Assembly (NCBI RefSeq): GCF_002163625.1 | Contig: NZ_CP020892.1 | Location: forward strand, 1,674,001-1,738,000 | Direction of reading: 5' to 3' | Length of the DNA: 64,000 nucleotides | Origin: Pseudomonas sp. M30-35 | GTDB lineage: Bacteria > Pseudomonadota > Gammaproteobacteria > Pseudomonadales > Pseudomonadaceae | Shown here: positions 24,386-33,740 of the stretch, one piece after another | Numbering within the stretch: the first letter of the stretch is position 1 | Layout of the letters: each line of letters opens with the position of its first letter | Translations under genes and position numbers: made by a program | The notes under the pieces: model-generated | Seen by the model: only the letters and a program-made list of their open reading frames with translations | Database searches by the model: none | What the model was told of the DNA's origin: nothing

Positions 24386-24544
24386 TCATTAATCGTCCGA
24401 ACATTGCCGAGGGGTATGTGTTGCGTTTGGCTGCACGTAATCGATTAGGTTTCTAGCCTAAAGTGAGCGGTGTAAATTGAGTGGTCAGCGCTGTTCTGAA
24501 GCTTGAGCGCGCTGGCCACTACCTGAGATTTTAGAGGGGGCAAG

Positions 24545-25606
24545 ATGACAGTTTTAACCCAGCGTTTAGGGATTGAACATCCGATTGTGCAGGCGCCTAT
24601 GGCGGGTACTTCAACTGCTCAGCTGGCTGCGCAGGTCAGTAATGCCGGAGGTTTGGGCTCAATTGCGATTGCCGCGGTTGACGCTGGCGCCGGGCAAAAA
24701 ATGATTGCCGAGACACGCGCACTGACTTCGCGTCCGTTTAATGTGAATGTCTTCTGTCATCAACCGAGCAGCGCAAATGCACCGGTCGAGCAGGCGTGGA
24801 TCAAGCATTTACAGCCATACTTCGCTGAATTCGGCGTGTCTGCTCCGACAGCTTTAAAAGATATCTACAGCAGCTTTTGCAACAACGATGACCAGCTCGA
24901 GGTGCTGCTTGCGGAGCGTCCGGCGGTCGTGAGTTTTCACTTGGGGTTACCGCCGCAGTCGCGCATTGATGCACTCAAGGAAGCCGGTATTACCCTTTTT
25001 GCCTCGGCGACAACCCTTGAAGAGGGCTTGCTGGTGCAAGAGGCGGGCATCGATGTGGTCGTTGCTCAGGGGATTGAAGCCGGTGGCCATCGCGGTGTTT
25101 TCAACCCTGAACAAGATCAAGCGATTGGCACTACTGCCTTGGTGCGGTTGCTGGCAACTCATACACGGCTGCCAGTGGTTGCGGCAGGCGGCATTATGGA
25201 TGGCGCAGGTATCGCTTCGGTTATGGCGCTTGGTGCCAGCGCGGCGCAACTGGGTACTGCCTTTGTGTTATGCCCGGAGAGCGCTGCGAATGCCGGTTAC
25301 AGGCACATGCTCAGCAGCGAACGAGCACGTACAACGCAAGTGACCAAGGTGATCTCTGGACGTCCGGCACGGGGCATGGTTAACCGCTTCATGCGCGAGG
25401 TTGGCGCAGCAGGGCATCCGCCTGTGCCTAGCTTCGGCATCGGTTATGACGCTGGCAAGCAACTGATCGCGGCGGCAGCGGCGGCCGGTAATCTGGAGTT
25501 CGCAGCCTACTGGGCTGGGCAAGGTGCAGCGCTGGCCCGCGAGCTGCCTGCGGCTGAGCTGTTTGCTTTGTTGGTGCAGGAGTATCAGGCTGCGCTTGGG
25601 CATTAA
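24545..25606 (+). CDS. Nitronate monooxygenase (class I, 2-nitropropane dioxygenase family)
   Basis: A 353-residue FMN-dependent TIM-barrel enzyme. The N-terminus QRLGIEHPIVQAPMAGTSTAQLAA, the segment QGIEAGGHRG with the catalytic His near residue 182, AAGGIMDGAGIASVMALGASAAQLGTAF (two FMN-phosphate loops) and the C-terminal W/Y-rich region fit class I nitronate monooxygenases. It would oxidise propionate-3-nitronate or alkyl nitronates to carbonyl and nitrite. ATG 24545 is preceded by GAGGGGGC. It sits 159 bp after hmp without a clear terminator, so read-through from the NO-induced promoter is possible but not shown. Confidence 0.88.
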   Translation: MTVLTQRLGIEHPIVQAPMAGTSTAQLAAQVSNAGGLGSIAIAAVDAGAGQKMIAETRALTSRPFNVNVFCHQPSSANAPVEQAWIKHLQPYFAEFGVSAPTALKDIYSSFCNNDDQLEVLLAERPAVVSFHLGLPPQSRIDALKEAGITLFASATTLEEGLLVQEAGIDVVVAQGIEAGGHRGVFNPEQDQAIGTTALVRLLATHTRLPVVAAGGIMDGAGIASVMALGASAAQLGTAFVLCPESAANAGYRHMLSSERARTTQVTKVISGRPARGMVNRFMREVGAAGHPPVPSFGIGYDAGKQLIAAAAAAGNLEFAAYWAGQGAALARELPAAELFALLVQEYQAALGH

Positions 25607-25646
25607 GATTGCCGATCGATTGATCGGTAGCAGGCAAGGCTCTGGG

Positions 25647-26522
25647 CTAGGCGTCAATTTCCTTTTCGCCCGGGTCCTTGCCTTCCTCGACACTGTGCTC
25701 AATGACTGCATTCAGTTCGGCACCGAATAGCAGCACCGCCGATGAGATATACAGGTAGAGCAGCAAGATGATGATTGCGCCAATGCTGCCGTAGGTGGCG
25801 TTGTAGCTGGCGAAGTTCTGCGCATAGTAGCTAAAGCCAGCTGACGCCGATATCCATACAATTACCGCGAGTATGGAGCCCGGCGTGATGAAGCGAAATT
25901 CCTGCTCGACATCTGGCGCGACGTAATAGACCACCGATACCACGAGCATCAGCATGCAAATCGCGATGGGCCAGCGCAGGATCGACCAGAGCGTGACCAC
26001 GATTTGCTCGATATCGAGTTGCTGCGCAAGCCAGTTCATCGCCTGTGGTCCCAGCACCATTAGCCCGGCAGCGCTGAGCAGGGTAATGGCAATGGCTATG
26101 GTGTAGATAAATGAAAGAGGGAAGCGCTTCCAGGCTGGGCGGCCTTCCTTGACGCCGTAAGCTCGATTGGTCGCGGTCATCACTGAGCGAACCGCTGATG
26201 ATGCGGTCCATAGCGCGACTACGATGGCGACCGAAAACAGCCCAGCTTTTTGCGTCTGCAGCTGATCGATCGCCGGGTTGACCAAGTCATATGCCGCGCG
26301 CGGCATCACCAGTGCGGCTTGCTCACGCAACCAGTCAAAGAACGGCTGAAGATCAAGCACACTGATGATCGCGACCAAAAACAACATGAAGGGGAACAGA
26401 GAGAAGAATATCTGAAACGCTAACGCCGAGGCATAAGTGGGCAGCTCGTCGTCGACATAATCGATAACGGTTTTTTTGATGATTTTATGTAGCTTGAGGC
26501 CGGTCAAATCCGGGAAAAGCAT
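25647..26522 (-). CDS. YihY/BrkB family inner-membrane protein
   Basis: A 291-residue protein with about six membrane helices and the conserved blocks of the family: LPTYASALAFQIFFSLFPFM near the N-terminus, LWTASSAVRSVMTATNRAYGV, YYVAPDVEQEFRFITPGSI and NATYGSIGAIIILLLYLYIS. The C-terminus is acidic and cytoplasmic (EEGKDPGEKEIDA). Early annotation as RNase BN is wrong for this family; a transport or envelope role is suspected but not proven. Start ATG 26522. A small hairpin (CCGATC/GATCGG, 25612-25627) separates it from the convergent monooxygenase gene. Confidence 0.88.
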   Translation of the reverse strand: MLFPDLTGLKLHKIIKKTVIDYVDDELPTYASALAFQIFFSLFPFMLFLVAIISVLDLQPFFDWLREQAALVMPRAAYDLVNPAIDQLQTQKAGLFSVAIVVALWTASSAVRSVMTATNRAYGVKEGRPAWKRFPLSFIYTIAIAITLLSAAGLMVLGPQAMNWLAQQLDIEQIVVTLWSILRWPIAICMLMLVVSVVYYVAPDVEQEFRFITPGSILAVIVWISASAGFSYYAQNFASYNATYGSIGAIIILLLYLYISSAVLLFGAELNAVIEHSVEEGKDPGEKEIDA

Positions 26523-26646
26523 GCTGTTTCCTTGCTGCGCGATTCGGGCCAGTGACTCGTAAATGCTTCGCTTATTTACTTTTGAGCGCAGCCGATTAAT
26601 AACAGTTCAGTTGTGTTTGCAGCAAACAGTCGCAAGGCATTCAAAC

Positions 26647-27828
26647 TCAAACCTCTACGGTTTCGACCTTGCGGGTGTCGGCTTGATTCGAGATCGCTTG
26701 CGCTTCGCCGGTGAACCGTTGGAGCTGCATCTCTTGCAGGCGACTCAACGTGCGCCGAAAGGCAAATTGCAGATAGCCTTGGGTATACAGCTCAGTCAGT
26801 TCTACTGCAGCCTCGATATACAGCGGCACGCGGCGGTCGTAGCACTCATCAACCAAGGCAATAAAGCGGCGTACGCTGTCGTCGTGAACTGACAGACTCG
26901 GCAGCTCGCGATCACCCGCATCAATGCGTTGCGCACCATCTTCGGTGCCGCGGGCGATCTTTGCACTGCGTTGCTCAGCGCTCAGATCAGGTACAGCGCT
27001 GACGAGAATAGCGCTGAATTGGTCGCACAGGGCGATGTAGTCTTCTGGAGCCAGCGCCTCTACGCAGAGGTCGGCAAAGCGGCACCAGATTACAGTGTCC
27101 GCACGGCGCACTAATTTTATCCTGCGTTGATTGAGGATGATGGGTTCGGCGGTGTTGTGCTGACCTTCACTCAAACGGAGAAAGACGTCATGCAAGGCGC
27201 TGGGACTATCCTTGGCGCTGCGCCAGAAACGTTGGACTTGCGTACCCGGATGCAAACGGTGGTCTTGGCCGCCATCAATCTTGACCACTTGCATATTCGC
27301 CTTAATAGCTGCGATTGCCGGAAGGAACCGCTCGCGATTAAAGCCACCTTCATACAGCTGATCCGGAGGTTGGTTCGATGTGCAGACCAGCACCACACCT
27401 TCCTCGAACATCACCTGGAACAGCTTGCCGAGAATAATCGCGTCACCAATATCATTGACGTACAGCTCGTCAAAACACAGCACGCGCACTTCATTGCGCA
27501 ATTCACAAGCCAGCGCCCGCAACGGGTCCGCGGTACCGGTTAACTGGAACATGCGCTGATGTACCCAGCGGATAAAGTGATGGAAATGCTGACGGCGACT
27601 CGGTACTTGCAGGCTTTTATGGAACTGATCCATCAACCAGGTTTTGCCACGCCCAACCGGGCCCCACAGATACACCCCGGTTGCCAACGCTTTATCTGGC
27701 GCTGTGCTATGCAGCGCTTGATAACAGGCTTGCAGTTGCTCCGCGGCGAATAGCTGCGCACTGTCCGGTTTGAAGCCGAGTTGGTCGAGGGCGCGCTGGT
27801 AAGCAGCGAGCGGGGCGAGTTCTGTCAT
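26647..27828 (-). CDS. zapE: ZapE/AFG1-like cell-division ATPase
   Basis: A 393-residue AAA-type P-loop ATPase. It has Walker A GPVGRGKTWLMDQF near residue 57, HHFIRWVHQRMFQL after it, Walker B VLCFDELYVNDIGDA, sensor-1 TSNQPPDQLYEGGFNRE, and a C-terminal FIALVDECYDRRVPL. These blocks define ZapE, which associates with the Z-ring in E. coli under stress and is related to mitochondrial AFG1. Walker B is usually CFDEF in family members I recall; here it is CFDEL. Pseudomonads can carry two AFG1-like genes, and the lack of rplM/rpsI neighbours suggests this may be the second one. Confidence 0.87.
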   Translation of the reverse strand: MTELAPLAAYQRALDQLGFKPDSAQLFAAEQLQACYQALHSTAPDKALATGVYLWGPVGRGKTWLMDQFHKSLQVPSRRQHFHHFIRWVHQRMFQLTGTADPLRALACELRNEVRVLCFDELYVNDIGDAIILGKLFQVMFEEGVVLVCTSNQPPDQLYEGGFNRERFLPAIAAIKANMQVVKIDGGQDHRLHPGTQVQRFWRSAKDSPSALHDVFLRLSEGQHNTAEPIILNQRRIKLVRRADTVIWCRFADLCVEALAPEDYIALCDQFSAILVSAVPDLSAEQRSAKIARGTEDGAQRIDAGDRELPSLSVHDDSVRRFIALVDECYDRRVPLYIEAAVELTELYTQGYLQFAFRRTLSRLQEMQLQRFTGEAQAISNQADTRKVETVEV

Positions 27829-27977
27829 GGTTGCAAGCGCGCTCTATAAATTCGCTCGGCGATATCGCTGCCTGTTGCCGTGCAGCTTTCGGTGCGGGAG
27901 TGTGTGTTGCAAACAAACCCGATTGTAACCTGCTCGACTGCGTGCTGAACAAGGATTAGGGAACAGTTATTGCTTTC

Positions 27978-28011
27978 TTTGTTAGCAAAACATCAAAAGA
28001 TAGCTAGCAAA
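27978..28011. promoter_or_regulatory. Two TTTGCTAGCAAA-type operator boxes upstream of the GGT-family gene
   Basis: TTTGTTAGCAAA (27978-27989) and a second box with the right half GCTAGCAAA (28003-28011) are centred 22 bp apart, two helical turns, and end 17 bp before the ATG. The same motif occurs in duplicate at 38352-38384 upstream of the ABC transporter operon. The adjacent FCD-type GntR regulator is the likely ligand. Confidence 0.6.
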
Positions 28012-28027
28012 GTTAGGAGCTGAACCG

Positions 28028-29596
28028 ATGATAGCTGAGTCTCCTCGTGGCGTGATCTGTACACCACACCCTGATGCGAGCGCTGCGGGCCTGCAGATTA
28101 TGCAGACCGGCGGCACTGCGATTGATGCGATGTTGGCCGCGAGTGCGATGCTTGCAGCGGTGTATCCGCACATGACGGGTTTGGGTGGTGATGCGCTATG
28201 GATGATTCACGACAGTCAAGTACGCACCATTATGGGGATCGGTCAGGCCGGGCAGCAGTTACCGCTGGGTGGGGCAATTACCTTGCGTGGGCCCGGCGCT
28301 GTCGCGACGACAGCAGGCGCTATGGCGAGTTGGAAAACGGCTCAGCAAATTAGCCGGCAGTGGGGCTCACGTATGAGCTGGACTGACTTGTTGGATGAAG
28401 CAGCTGCAACCGCGCAGCGCGGGGTTGCAGTGTCAGAGTCGCAATTATTCTGGCAGGAGCGGCGCAAAGCCATGATCGAAGGGCTGCCCGACCTCCATGC
28501 TCTGTGCAAGCGTGATGGGCGCTGGATGCAACCGGGCGATATATTGCGCCAACCTGAACTGGCCAATACCTTGCGGCAGTTGTCACGCGCAGGGATTGAT
28601 GACTTTTATCAGGGGGAACTCGCGCATACGTTTGCCCAGTCATTCAGCCAGTTGGAGTGTGGTTTAACCGCTGCAGATCTAGCCGCCACGCGGGCGCCAG
28701 AAGTCGCACCAATCTCGATTCGCTATCGTCAGGGACGGCTATTTAATGTTGCGCCTCCGTGCCAAGGGCTTTACACCCTTCAGGCAATGTCGGCGTTGCA
28801 GCATATGCCGTTGCACGAATATGCAAATGGCTCCGCCCGTTATTACCACTGCCTGGTTGAAGCCATCAAGCAAGGCTTGCTGCGGCGCAATGCGCAATTG
28901 TGTGATCCGCTTGTGACGGGGTGGGATTTCAACGCCAGCCTGTCTGACTCCTGTGCTCGGCAATATGCTGCGCAGATTGATGAGAACCGTGCTGCGGCGT
29001 GGTCTGAACCCGGCCGCCCGGCGGATACGGTGTGGATGGCGGCAACAGATGAACAAGGCCGGAGCGCATGCTTGATCCAGAGCCTGTTTCACGACTTCGG
29101 CTCGGGCTGCATTCTCGGTGACACGGGCGTGCTTTGGCAAAACCGCGCAGCAGGTTTTAGCGCTAACCCGGCACACGCAAATGCATGGGCGGCGGGTAAA
29201 CGTCCGGCCCATACGCTTAATCCGTCGTGTTACTTGGCAGACGATGGGCGCCGCTTATTCTTTGGCACGCAAGGCGGTGATGGCCAGCCGCAAACTCAGC
29301 TGGTATTAGCCACGCAACTGATCGATTTTGCTCAACCCATCGATGAAGCCCTGAGCATGCCGAGGTTTTTGTTGGGCAGAAGCTTCTTCGACAGCACTGA
29401 TAACTTGAAACTTGAGGCGGATATCGGCAGCAACGTAATCGATCAACTAGCAACGCTGGGGCATGATGTTGAAGTGATACCTGCCGGTAGTCCATTTACT
29501 GGGCAAGCCGGTGCTATTGCCATCGAAAACACTGGCAAACGCTTTGCAATGCATGACCCTCGTGGCCAAGGAGTAAGTTTGGCTCAGCCAGATTAA
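28028..29596 (+). CDS. Gamma-glutamyltransferase-family hydrolase (HpxW-like, cytoplasmic)
   Basis: A 522-residue Ntn-hydrolase of the GGT family without a signal peptide. The N-terminal part has HPDASAAGLQIMQTGGTAIDA and MTGLGGDALWMI. The presumed autocleavage and nucleophile Thr is in RPADTVWMAATDEQG near residue 332, and the small-subunit glycine-rich FGTQGGDGQPQTQLVLA follows. Secreted GGTs are longer and exported; this length and location fit oxamate amidohydrolase HpxW or other cytoplasmic amide hydrolases better. ATG 28028 follows TTAGGAG. The paired operator boxes upstream match those of the ABC transporter/amidohydrolase operon, suggesting a joint pathway. Substrate not determinable. 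Confidence 0.82.
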   Translation: MIAESPRGVICTPHPDASAAGLQIMQTGGTAIDAMLAASAMLAAVYPHMTGLGGDALWMIHDSQVRTIMGIGQAGQQLPLGGAITLRGPGAVATTAGAMASWKTAQQISRQWGSRMSWTDLLDEAAATAQRGVAVSESQLFWQERRKAMIEGLPDLHALCKRDGRWMQPGDILRQPELANTLRQLSRAGIDDFYQGELAHTFAQSFSQLECGLTAADLAATRAPEVAPISIRYRQGRLFNVAPPCQGLYTLQAMSALQHMPLHEYANGSARYYHCLVEAIKQGLLRRNAQLCDPLVTGWDFNASLSDSCARQYAAQIDENRAAAWSEPGRPADTVWMAATDEQGRSACLIQSLFHDFGSGCILGDTGVLWQNRAAGFSANPAHANAWAAGKRPAHTLNPSCYLADDGRRLFFGTQGGDGQPQTQLVLATQLIDFAQPIDEALSMPRFLLGRSFFDSTDNLKLEADIGSNVIDQLATLGHDVEVIPAGSPFTGQAGAIAIENTGKRFAMHDPRGQGVSLAQPD

Positions 29597-29700
29597 GCAT
29601 TGCTTGCGGGTTGAGTGTTTACCGGGTTGTCGACTGTGGCGGATAATAAGCCTCGATTATGGGTGTTTTGCAATGTAGCGACTGGGTGACCGAGGGCAAC

Positions 29701-30396
29701 ATGGGTTCGATGAGCGTCAGCGCTAAACAAATTGAGGTCCAGCGCATTGTTGATGTGCTGTCAAAGGCGATTGCTCAGCATCGCCTGCGACCAGGTACGC
29801 GCCTGGTTGAGGCGCAAATCGTCGAAACACTGCAGGCCAACCGCAATCACGTTCAAGTTGCGATACAGCGTTTAGCGATGCAGCGTATTGTCACCATCGA
29901 ACCGAACCGCGGGGCACTGGTTTCTCAGCCGACAGCAAAAGAGGCGCGTGAAGTATTCGCGGCCCGACGGGCCATCGAGCGTGCGATAGTCGAGAGCATC
30001 AGCCCGCAAGTAATGCGTGACCATGCGCAACGGGTCAGTACTCATTTGAGTAACGAGCGCTGTGCCACCAACGCAACTGATCGTCGGGCAATTGTGCGTG
30101 AACTCAGTGAATTTCACCTGCTCCTGGGGGAACTCAGCGGCAACAGTGTGCTGAGTGAAATACTGGCTAATCTGATGGTGCGAAGTTCGCTTATCGTTGC
30201 GCTATACCAGCGCAATGATGTGCCATCCTGCGCCTCTGACGAGCATCAGGACATCATCACTGCATTGCAAGAGGGTGATCGTGAAAGGGCGGTGCAGGTC
30301 ATGCTTGATCACCTTGATGAGCTTGAAGGCCAGCTGGCACTTGATGATCAAGAGCCTGAAGAGGTGAATCTGCGTCAGGCCCTCGCCGGGCTTTAA
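29701..30396 (+). CDS. GntR-family regulator with FCD ligand domain
   Basis: About 231 residues. The N-terminal winged helix is typical of the FadR branch of GntR: IAQHRLRPGTRLVEAQIVE, then VQVAIQRLAMQRIVTIEPNRG (wing). The C-terminal all-helical FCD domain keeps the metal/ligand positions in FAARRAIERAIVE, EFHLLLGELSGNSVLSEIL and DEHQDIITALQEGDRERA (Asp and His positions visible). ATG 29701 has GAGGG close upstream; an ATG at 29659 is possible. It lies 104 bp after the GGT gene, and I infer that it represses both that gene and the transporter operon through TTTGCTAGCAAA boxes. Ligand unknown. Confidence 0.86.
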   Translation: MGSMSVSAKQIEVQRIVDVLSKAIAQHRLRPGTRLVEAQIVETLQANRNHVQVAIQRLAMQRIVTIEPNRGALVSQPTAKEAREVFAARRAIERAIVESISPQVMRDHAQRVSTHLSNERCATNATDRRAIVRELSEFHLLLGELSGNSVLSEILANLMVRSSLIVALYQRNDVPSCASDEHQDIITALQEGDRERAVQVMLDHLDELEGQLALDDQEPEEVNLRQALAGL

Positions 30397-30422
30397 ATCA
30401 GGAGCGGCCTGTTTAACCATTA

Positions 30423-30461
30423 ACGCCCAAGCCGTGCAGCATAACTGCAGTGCTTGGGCGT
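30423..30461. terminator. Long hairpin between convergent GntR and DJ-1 genes
   Basis: ACGCCCAAGC (30423-30432) and GCTTGGGCGT (30452-30461) form a perfect 10-bp stem, continued inside by TGCAG/CTGCA. T-tracts are short on both sides, so termination may be weak, but position and strength favour a bidirectional terminator. Confidence 0.6.
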
Positions 30462-30480
30462 CTGTATTGAACAGGTATTG

Positions 30481-31158
30481 TTACTGCAGTAGCTTCAGTA
30501 CGGCTTCAGCTGTGGCTTCTGACGAAGCAGGGTTCTGACCTGTGACGAGGTGGCCGTCGCTGACCACATAGCTTTCCCAGTCTGCTGATTTTGAATAGAT
30601 ACCGCCTTTCTCCTGAAGCATGTCTTCAACCAGGAAGGGCACGACGTCGGTCAGTTGCACGGCGTCCTCTTCGCTGTTGCTGAAACCAGTGACACTTTTG
30701 CCGTTAACCAGTGGCTTACCATCGACTCCTTTGGTGTGACGGAAAATTGCTGGCGCATGGCAAACTGCGCTAACCGGCTTACCTGCCGCGTGAAAGTCTT
30801 CGATCAGGGCAATTGAGTGTTGATCCTCGGCCAGGTCCCACAGAGGGCCGTGGCCGCCAGGATAGAATATGGCGTCATAATCCGTGGCATTCAGGGTTTC
30901 AAGCTTCGCGGTATTGGCCAAGGCTTTTTGCGCTACCGCATCGGTACGAAACCGCTCGGTAGCCGCCGTTTGCGCGTCTGGCTCATCGCTTTTGGGGTCA
31001 AGTGGCGGTTGGCCGCCTTTGGGTGAGGCTAGAGTGATTGCTGCGTTAGCATCCTTGAACACGTAGTAAGGCGCGGCGAATTCTTCGAGCCAGAAGCCGG
31101 TTTTATGGCCGGTGTCTCCAAGCGTGTCGTGCGATGTTAAAACCATCAGAATTTTCAT
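30481..31158 (-). CDS. DJ-1/PfpI superfamily protein (Hsp31/glyoxalase III-like)
   Basis: A 225-residue type-1 glutamine-amidotransferase-like protein. It has the nucleophile elbow PVSAVCHAPAIF (Cys near residue 133 with adjacent His), the upstream Glu in GFWLEEFAAPYYVF, and YPGGHGPLWDLAED. The pattern KTGFWLEE with VCHAP belongs to the HchA/Hsp31-like branch, whose members convert methylglyoxal to lactate or deglycate proteins. It has no signal peptide. It is followed 32 bp on by nothing in the same direction except its upstream partner, the MDR reductase at 31191; both run leftward with a short gap, so they are likely co-transcribed in a carbonyl-detoxification unit. Confidence 0.87.
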   Translation of the reverse strand: MKILMVLTSHDTLGDTGHKTGFWLEEFAAPYYVFKDANAAITLASPKGGQPPLDPKSDEPDAQTAATERFRTDAVAQKALANTAKLETLNATDYDAIFYPGGHGPLWDLAEDQHSIALIEDFHAAGKPVSAVCHAPAIFRHTKGVDGKPLVNGKSVTGFSNSEEDAVQLTDVVPFLVEDMLQEKGGIYSKSADWESYVVSDGHLVTGQNPASSEATAEAVLKLLQ

Positions 31159-31190
31159 ATCAACCTCATCATAGGTGTGCGGTTTAGCGA

Positions 31191-32237
31191 TCAGTCGGAT
31201 TGGTTTTCAGCGCCCACTTGAATCACCAATTTGCCGAAATTCTTGCCTACAAGCAGGCCGATGAATGCTTCAGGGGCATTCTCCAAACCGTGTACCAACT
31301 GTTCGCGGTAACTGATTTTTCCATCCGAGAGCCATTGGCTCATGTCGCGGGCAAACTCGTCGTAGCGGTCTGCGTAATCATCGAAAATAATGAAACCTTG
31401 AATCTTCAAGCGCTTGGTGAGGATGGTGCGGGTTAGCAGAGTCAAACGGTCCGGTCCGTCTGGCAAAGCGGTCATGTTGTACTGGGCAATCAGCCCGCAA
31501 ACCGGAATCCGCGCACGGGTATTGAGCAGTGGCAGCACTGCGTCGAAGACCTTGCCGCCGACGTTTTCGTAATACACATCAATGCCTTTAGGGCAGGCTT
31601 TTGCCAATTGTTCAGCAAAGTCGCTGGCATGGTGATCCAGGCAGGCATCAAACCCCAGTGTTTCGACCGCATGGCGACACTTTTCGGCGCCACCGGCGAT
31701 GCCGACAACATGGCATTGTTTGATTTTGCCGATCTGGCCGACAGTTGCGCCGACAGGCCCGGTTGCCGCCGCCACGACTAATGTTTCACCCGCTTGCGGC
31801 TGACCAATATCGAGCAAGCCCATATAAGCCGTGAAACCGGGCATGCCCATGATGCCCAAGGCATAAGATGGATTTTGCGGGTTGCTGCCAAGGTTGGTCA
31901 GGCCAGTACCATCGGACAATGAGTAATCTTGCCAGCCGCTGTAGGACAGCACCCAGTCGCCGGGTTTGAAGGCTGGATTATTTGAGCTGACGACCCGGCA
32001 AACGGTGCCGCCGATCATCAGATCGCCAACCTCAACTGGGTCGGCATAGGAGGCTGCGTCGCTCATACGCCCACGCATATAGGGGTCGAGTGAAAGATAC
32101 ACGGTGCGCAATAACAGCTGATTTTGTTCAGGCGTGGGCAGCGGCTTTTGTTCAATTCGGAAGTTTTCTGCGGTCGGCGCGCCATGCGGGCGAGAGGCGA
32201 GAACAACTTGGCGGTTAATACTCGTTGATTGCGGCAT
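31191..32237 (-). CDS. NADP-dependent MDR oxidoreductase (CurA/leukotriene-B4-dehydrogenase-like)
   Basis: A 348-residue medium-chain reductase of the zinc-free PTGR/CurA branch. Signatures are SLDPYMRGRMSDAASY, GVxxRVV-like GGTVCRVVSSNN, MGMPGFTAYMGLLDIGQP, the NADP motif AAATGPVGATVGQIGK, and FENVGG-like YYENVGGKVFDAVLP. These enzymes reduce the C=C bond of alpha,beta-unsaturated ketones or aldehydes with NADPH. Start ATG 32237 (AGGAG upstream). It is 32 bp upstream of the DJ-1 gene on the same strand, suggesting joint defence against reactive carbonyls. Physiological substrate not known. Confidence 0.9.
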   Translation of the reverse strand: MPQSTSINRQVVLASRPHGAPTAENFRIEQKPLPTPEQNQLLLRTVYLSLDPYMRGRMSDAASYADPVEVGDLMIGGTVCRVVSSNNPAFKPGDWVLSYSGWQDYSLSDGTGLTNLGSNPQNPSYALGIMGMPGFTAYMGLLDIGQPQAGETLVVAAATGPVGATVGQIGKIKQCHVVGIAGGAEKCRHAVETLGFDACLDHHASDFAEQLAKACPKGIDVYYENVGGKVFDAVLPLLNTRARIPVCGLIAQYNMTALPDGPDRLTLLTRTILTKRLKIQGFIIFDDYADRYDEFARDMSQWLSDGKISYREQLVHGLENAPEAFIGLLVGKNFGKLVIQVGAENQSD

Positions 32238-32513
32238 ATCTGCATGACTCCTTTTGTGTGGCTTCAGCCCCGATTAATAATCGTGACGGCTAGTGATTGC
32301 GTGCCGTAGCTACAGGCTTAGGCGCGCTTTCTGCACAATCGTTTCAATTAACTGTTGATCGAGCTCAGCGCTAAGCCTAGCTGTTCTCGATCAATAGAGA
32401 TTATTGGACGGGGCGTCTATGAGAAGTCGAGCTAATTTGAATGGCTGATGACGCTTCAATCACTGAGTTGCTGCTTGCTTTAAGTCCCAAGCAGCATACA
32501 AGCAGCATGGTTA

Positions 32514-33740
32514 TCAGCTCGGATTCAGCAGTTGCGCCTGATGACGCTGAAAGGTTTGTCGGCCCGCTTTGAAACCGGCCAGCGGTGGGCTTATTTCGGC
32601 AATTACTGCGACACTGTCAGGCGCATCAAAGACGATAAAGTCAGCCCGACAGTTGGGTTCGAGACCATAGTTTGGCAGGTGTAAAAGCTTGGCTGACTCG
32701 GTTGAAACCCAGCTCATGCAGTTAAGTAACTCGACCTCGGTGGCGAGTTGGCTGACGTTTGCGAATAAATTCGCCTGGCGCACCAGAGAGGCGTCTCCAT
32801 AAGGGGTGAATGGGTTGCCGATGTTGTTGGTTGAAAGCGAGCAGGTTACGCCGCACGCATGCAGGTGGGCCAGTGGCGCCAAGCCTCGGGGTTTATTATG
32901 GAAGTGCTCGCGAGCGGTTAAAAACAAATCGGTACTTGGCAGGCAAGTCACTTGCACACCCGCTTCGCCCAGGGCCATCGCTATGCTTATCAACTGAGCT
33001 TTGGGCAGTGCCGAGAGCTTGGTCACATGGCCGATGGCAACTCTATGTTGCCAGCCAAAATCGAGGGTGCAGCGGATCACTTCGTCAACCGTCAAGCCTT
33101 CTGGGTTGAGGTCAAAGTCGAGATGAAAATCGATCTCGCAATCGTATTCGCGGGCTAATTCAAACACTCGCTGGATATGCGCCAAGGGTTGATCGTCCAT
33201 GTACGGGCAACCGCCGATTACGCTTGCACCTTGCTCAAGGGCTTGGCGCATAAGCGCCTCGGTTCCCGGGTTATTGAGCAGTCCTTCCTGGGGGAAGACG
33301 CATAGCTGCAGGGTGATTGCCCACGCGTAATCTGCCTGCAAGCGTTTGATCGCGTTGAAACCGGTCAAGCCGATTTGCGGATCAATCTCAATGTGCGTGC
33401 GCATGTGGCTGGTGCCTTGAACGATGGCTTTTTCCAGCACGCTTGCGCCGCGTTGATAGACATCCTCTTCGGTAAAGTCAGCTTTTGCTGCTCGGGTCTG
33501 ACTGATCGCCTCGTTCAATGTGCCGTGCTGCAGTTGGCAGCGCGACATAATGCAGGCTTTGTCCAAATGGATATGGCTTTCAACCAGCCCCGGCAAGATC
33601 AACTTTCCTGCCAGATCCAGCACTTCAATGTGTCGAGCGGGAGAGGGCGCTGCAACGAACACACCGTCCTCAATATACAGTTCGACTGTTTGTGTCGGCT
33701 GATCTGCGCGGCGCGCATTGATGATTTTCAAGCTGTTCAT
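32514..33740 (-). CDS. Cytosine-deaminase-like amidohydrolase, last gene of the ABC operon
   Basis: A 408-residue member of the amidohydrolase superfamily, cytosine-deaminase-like branch. It has the first metal motif ESHIHLDKA near residue 56, THIEID near 115, DFHLDFDL near 200, GHVTKL near 237, and a final motif CSLSTNNIGNPFTPYGD near 310. In CodA-type enzymes the last motif supplies the metal-ligand Asp (TDN or HDD); here the position is Asn. It starts (ATG 33740) by overlapping the stop of the ABC fusion gene by 4 bp, so it is translationally coupled to uptake of its probable substrate, perhaps a cyclic amide, hydantoin, pyrimidine or triazine-like compound. Confidence 0.82.
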   Translation of the reverse strand: MNSLKIINARRADQPTQTVELYIEDGVFVAAPSPARHIEVLDLAGKLILPGLVESHIHLDKACIMSRCQLQHGTLNEAISQTRAAKADFTEEDVYQRGASVLEKAIVQGTSHMRTHIEIDPQIGLTGFNAIKRLQADYAWAITLQLCVFPQEGLLNNPGTEALMRQALEQGASVIGGCPYMDDQPLAHIQRVFELAREYDCEIDFHLDFDLNPEGLTVDEVIRCTLDFGWQHRVAIGHVTKLSALPKAQLISIAMALGEAGVQVTCLPSTDLFLTAREHFHNKPRGLAPLAHLHACGVTCSLSTNNIGNPFTPYGDASLVRQANLFANVSQLATEVELLNCMSWVSTESAKLLHLPNYGLEPNCRADFIVFDAPDSVAVIAEISPPLAGFKAGRQTFQRHQAQLLNPS

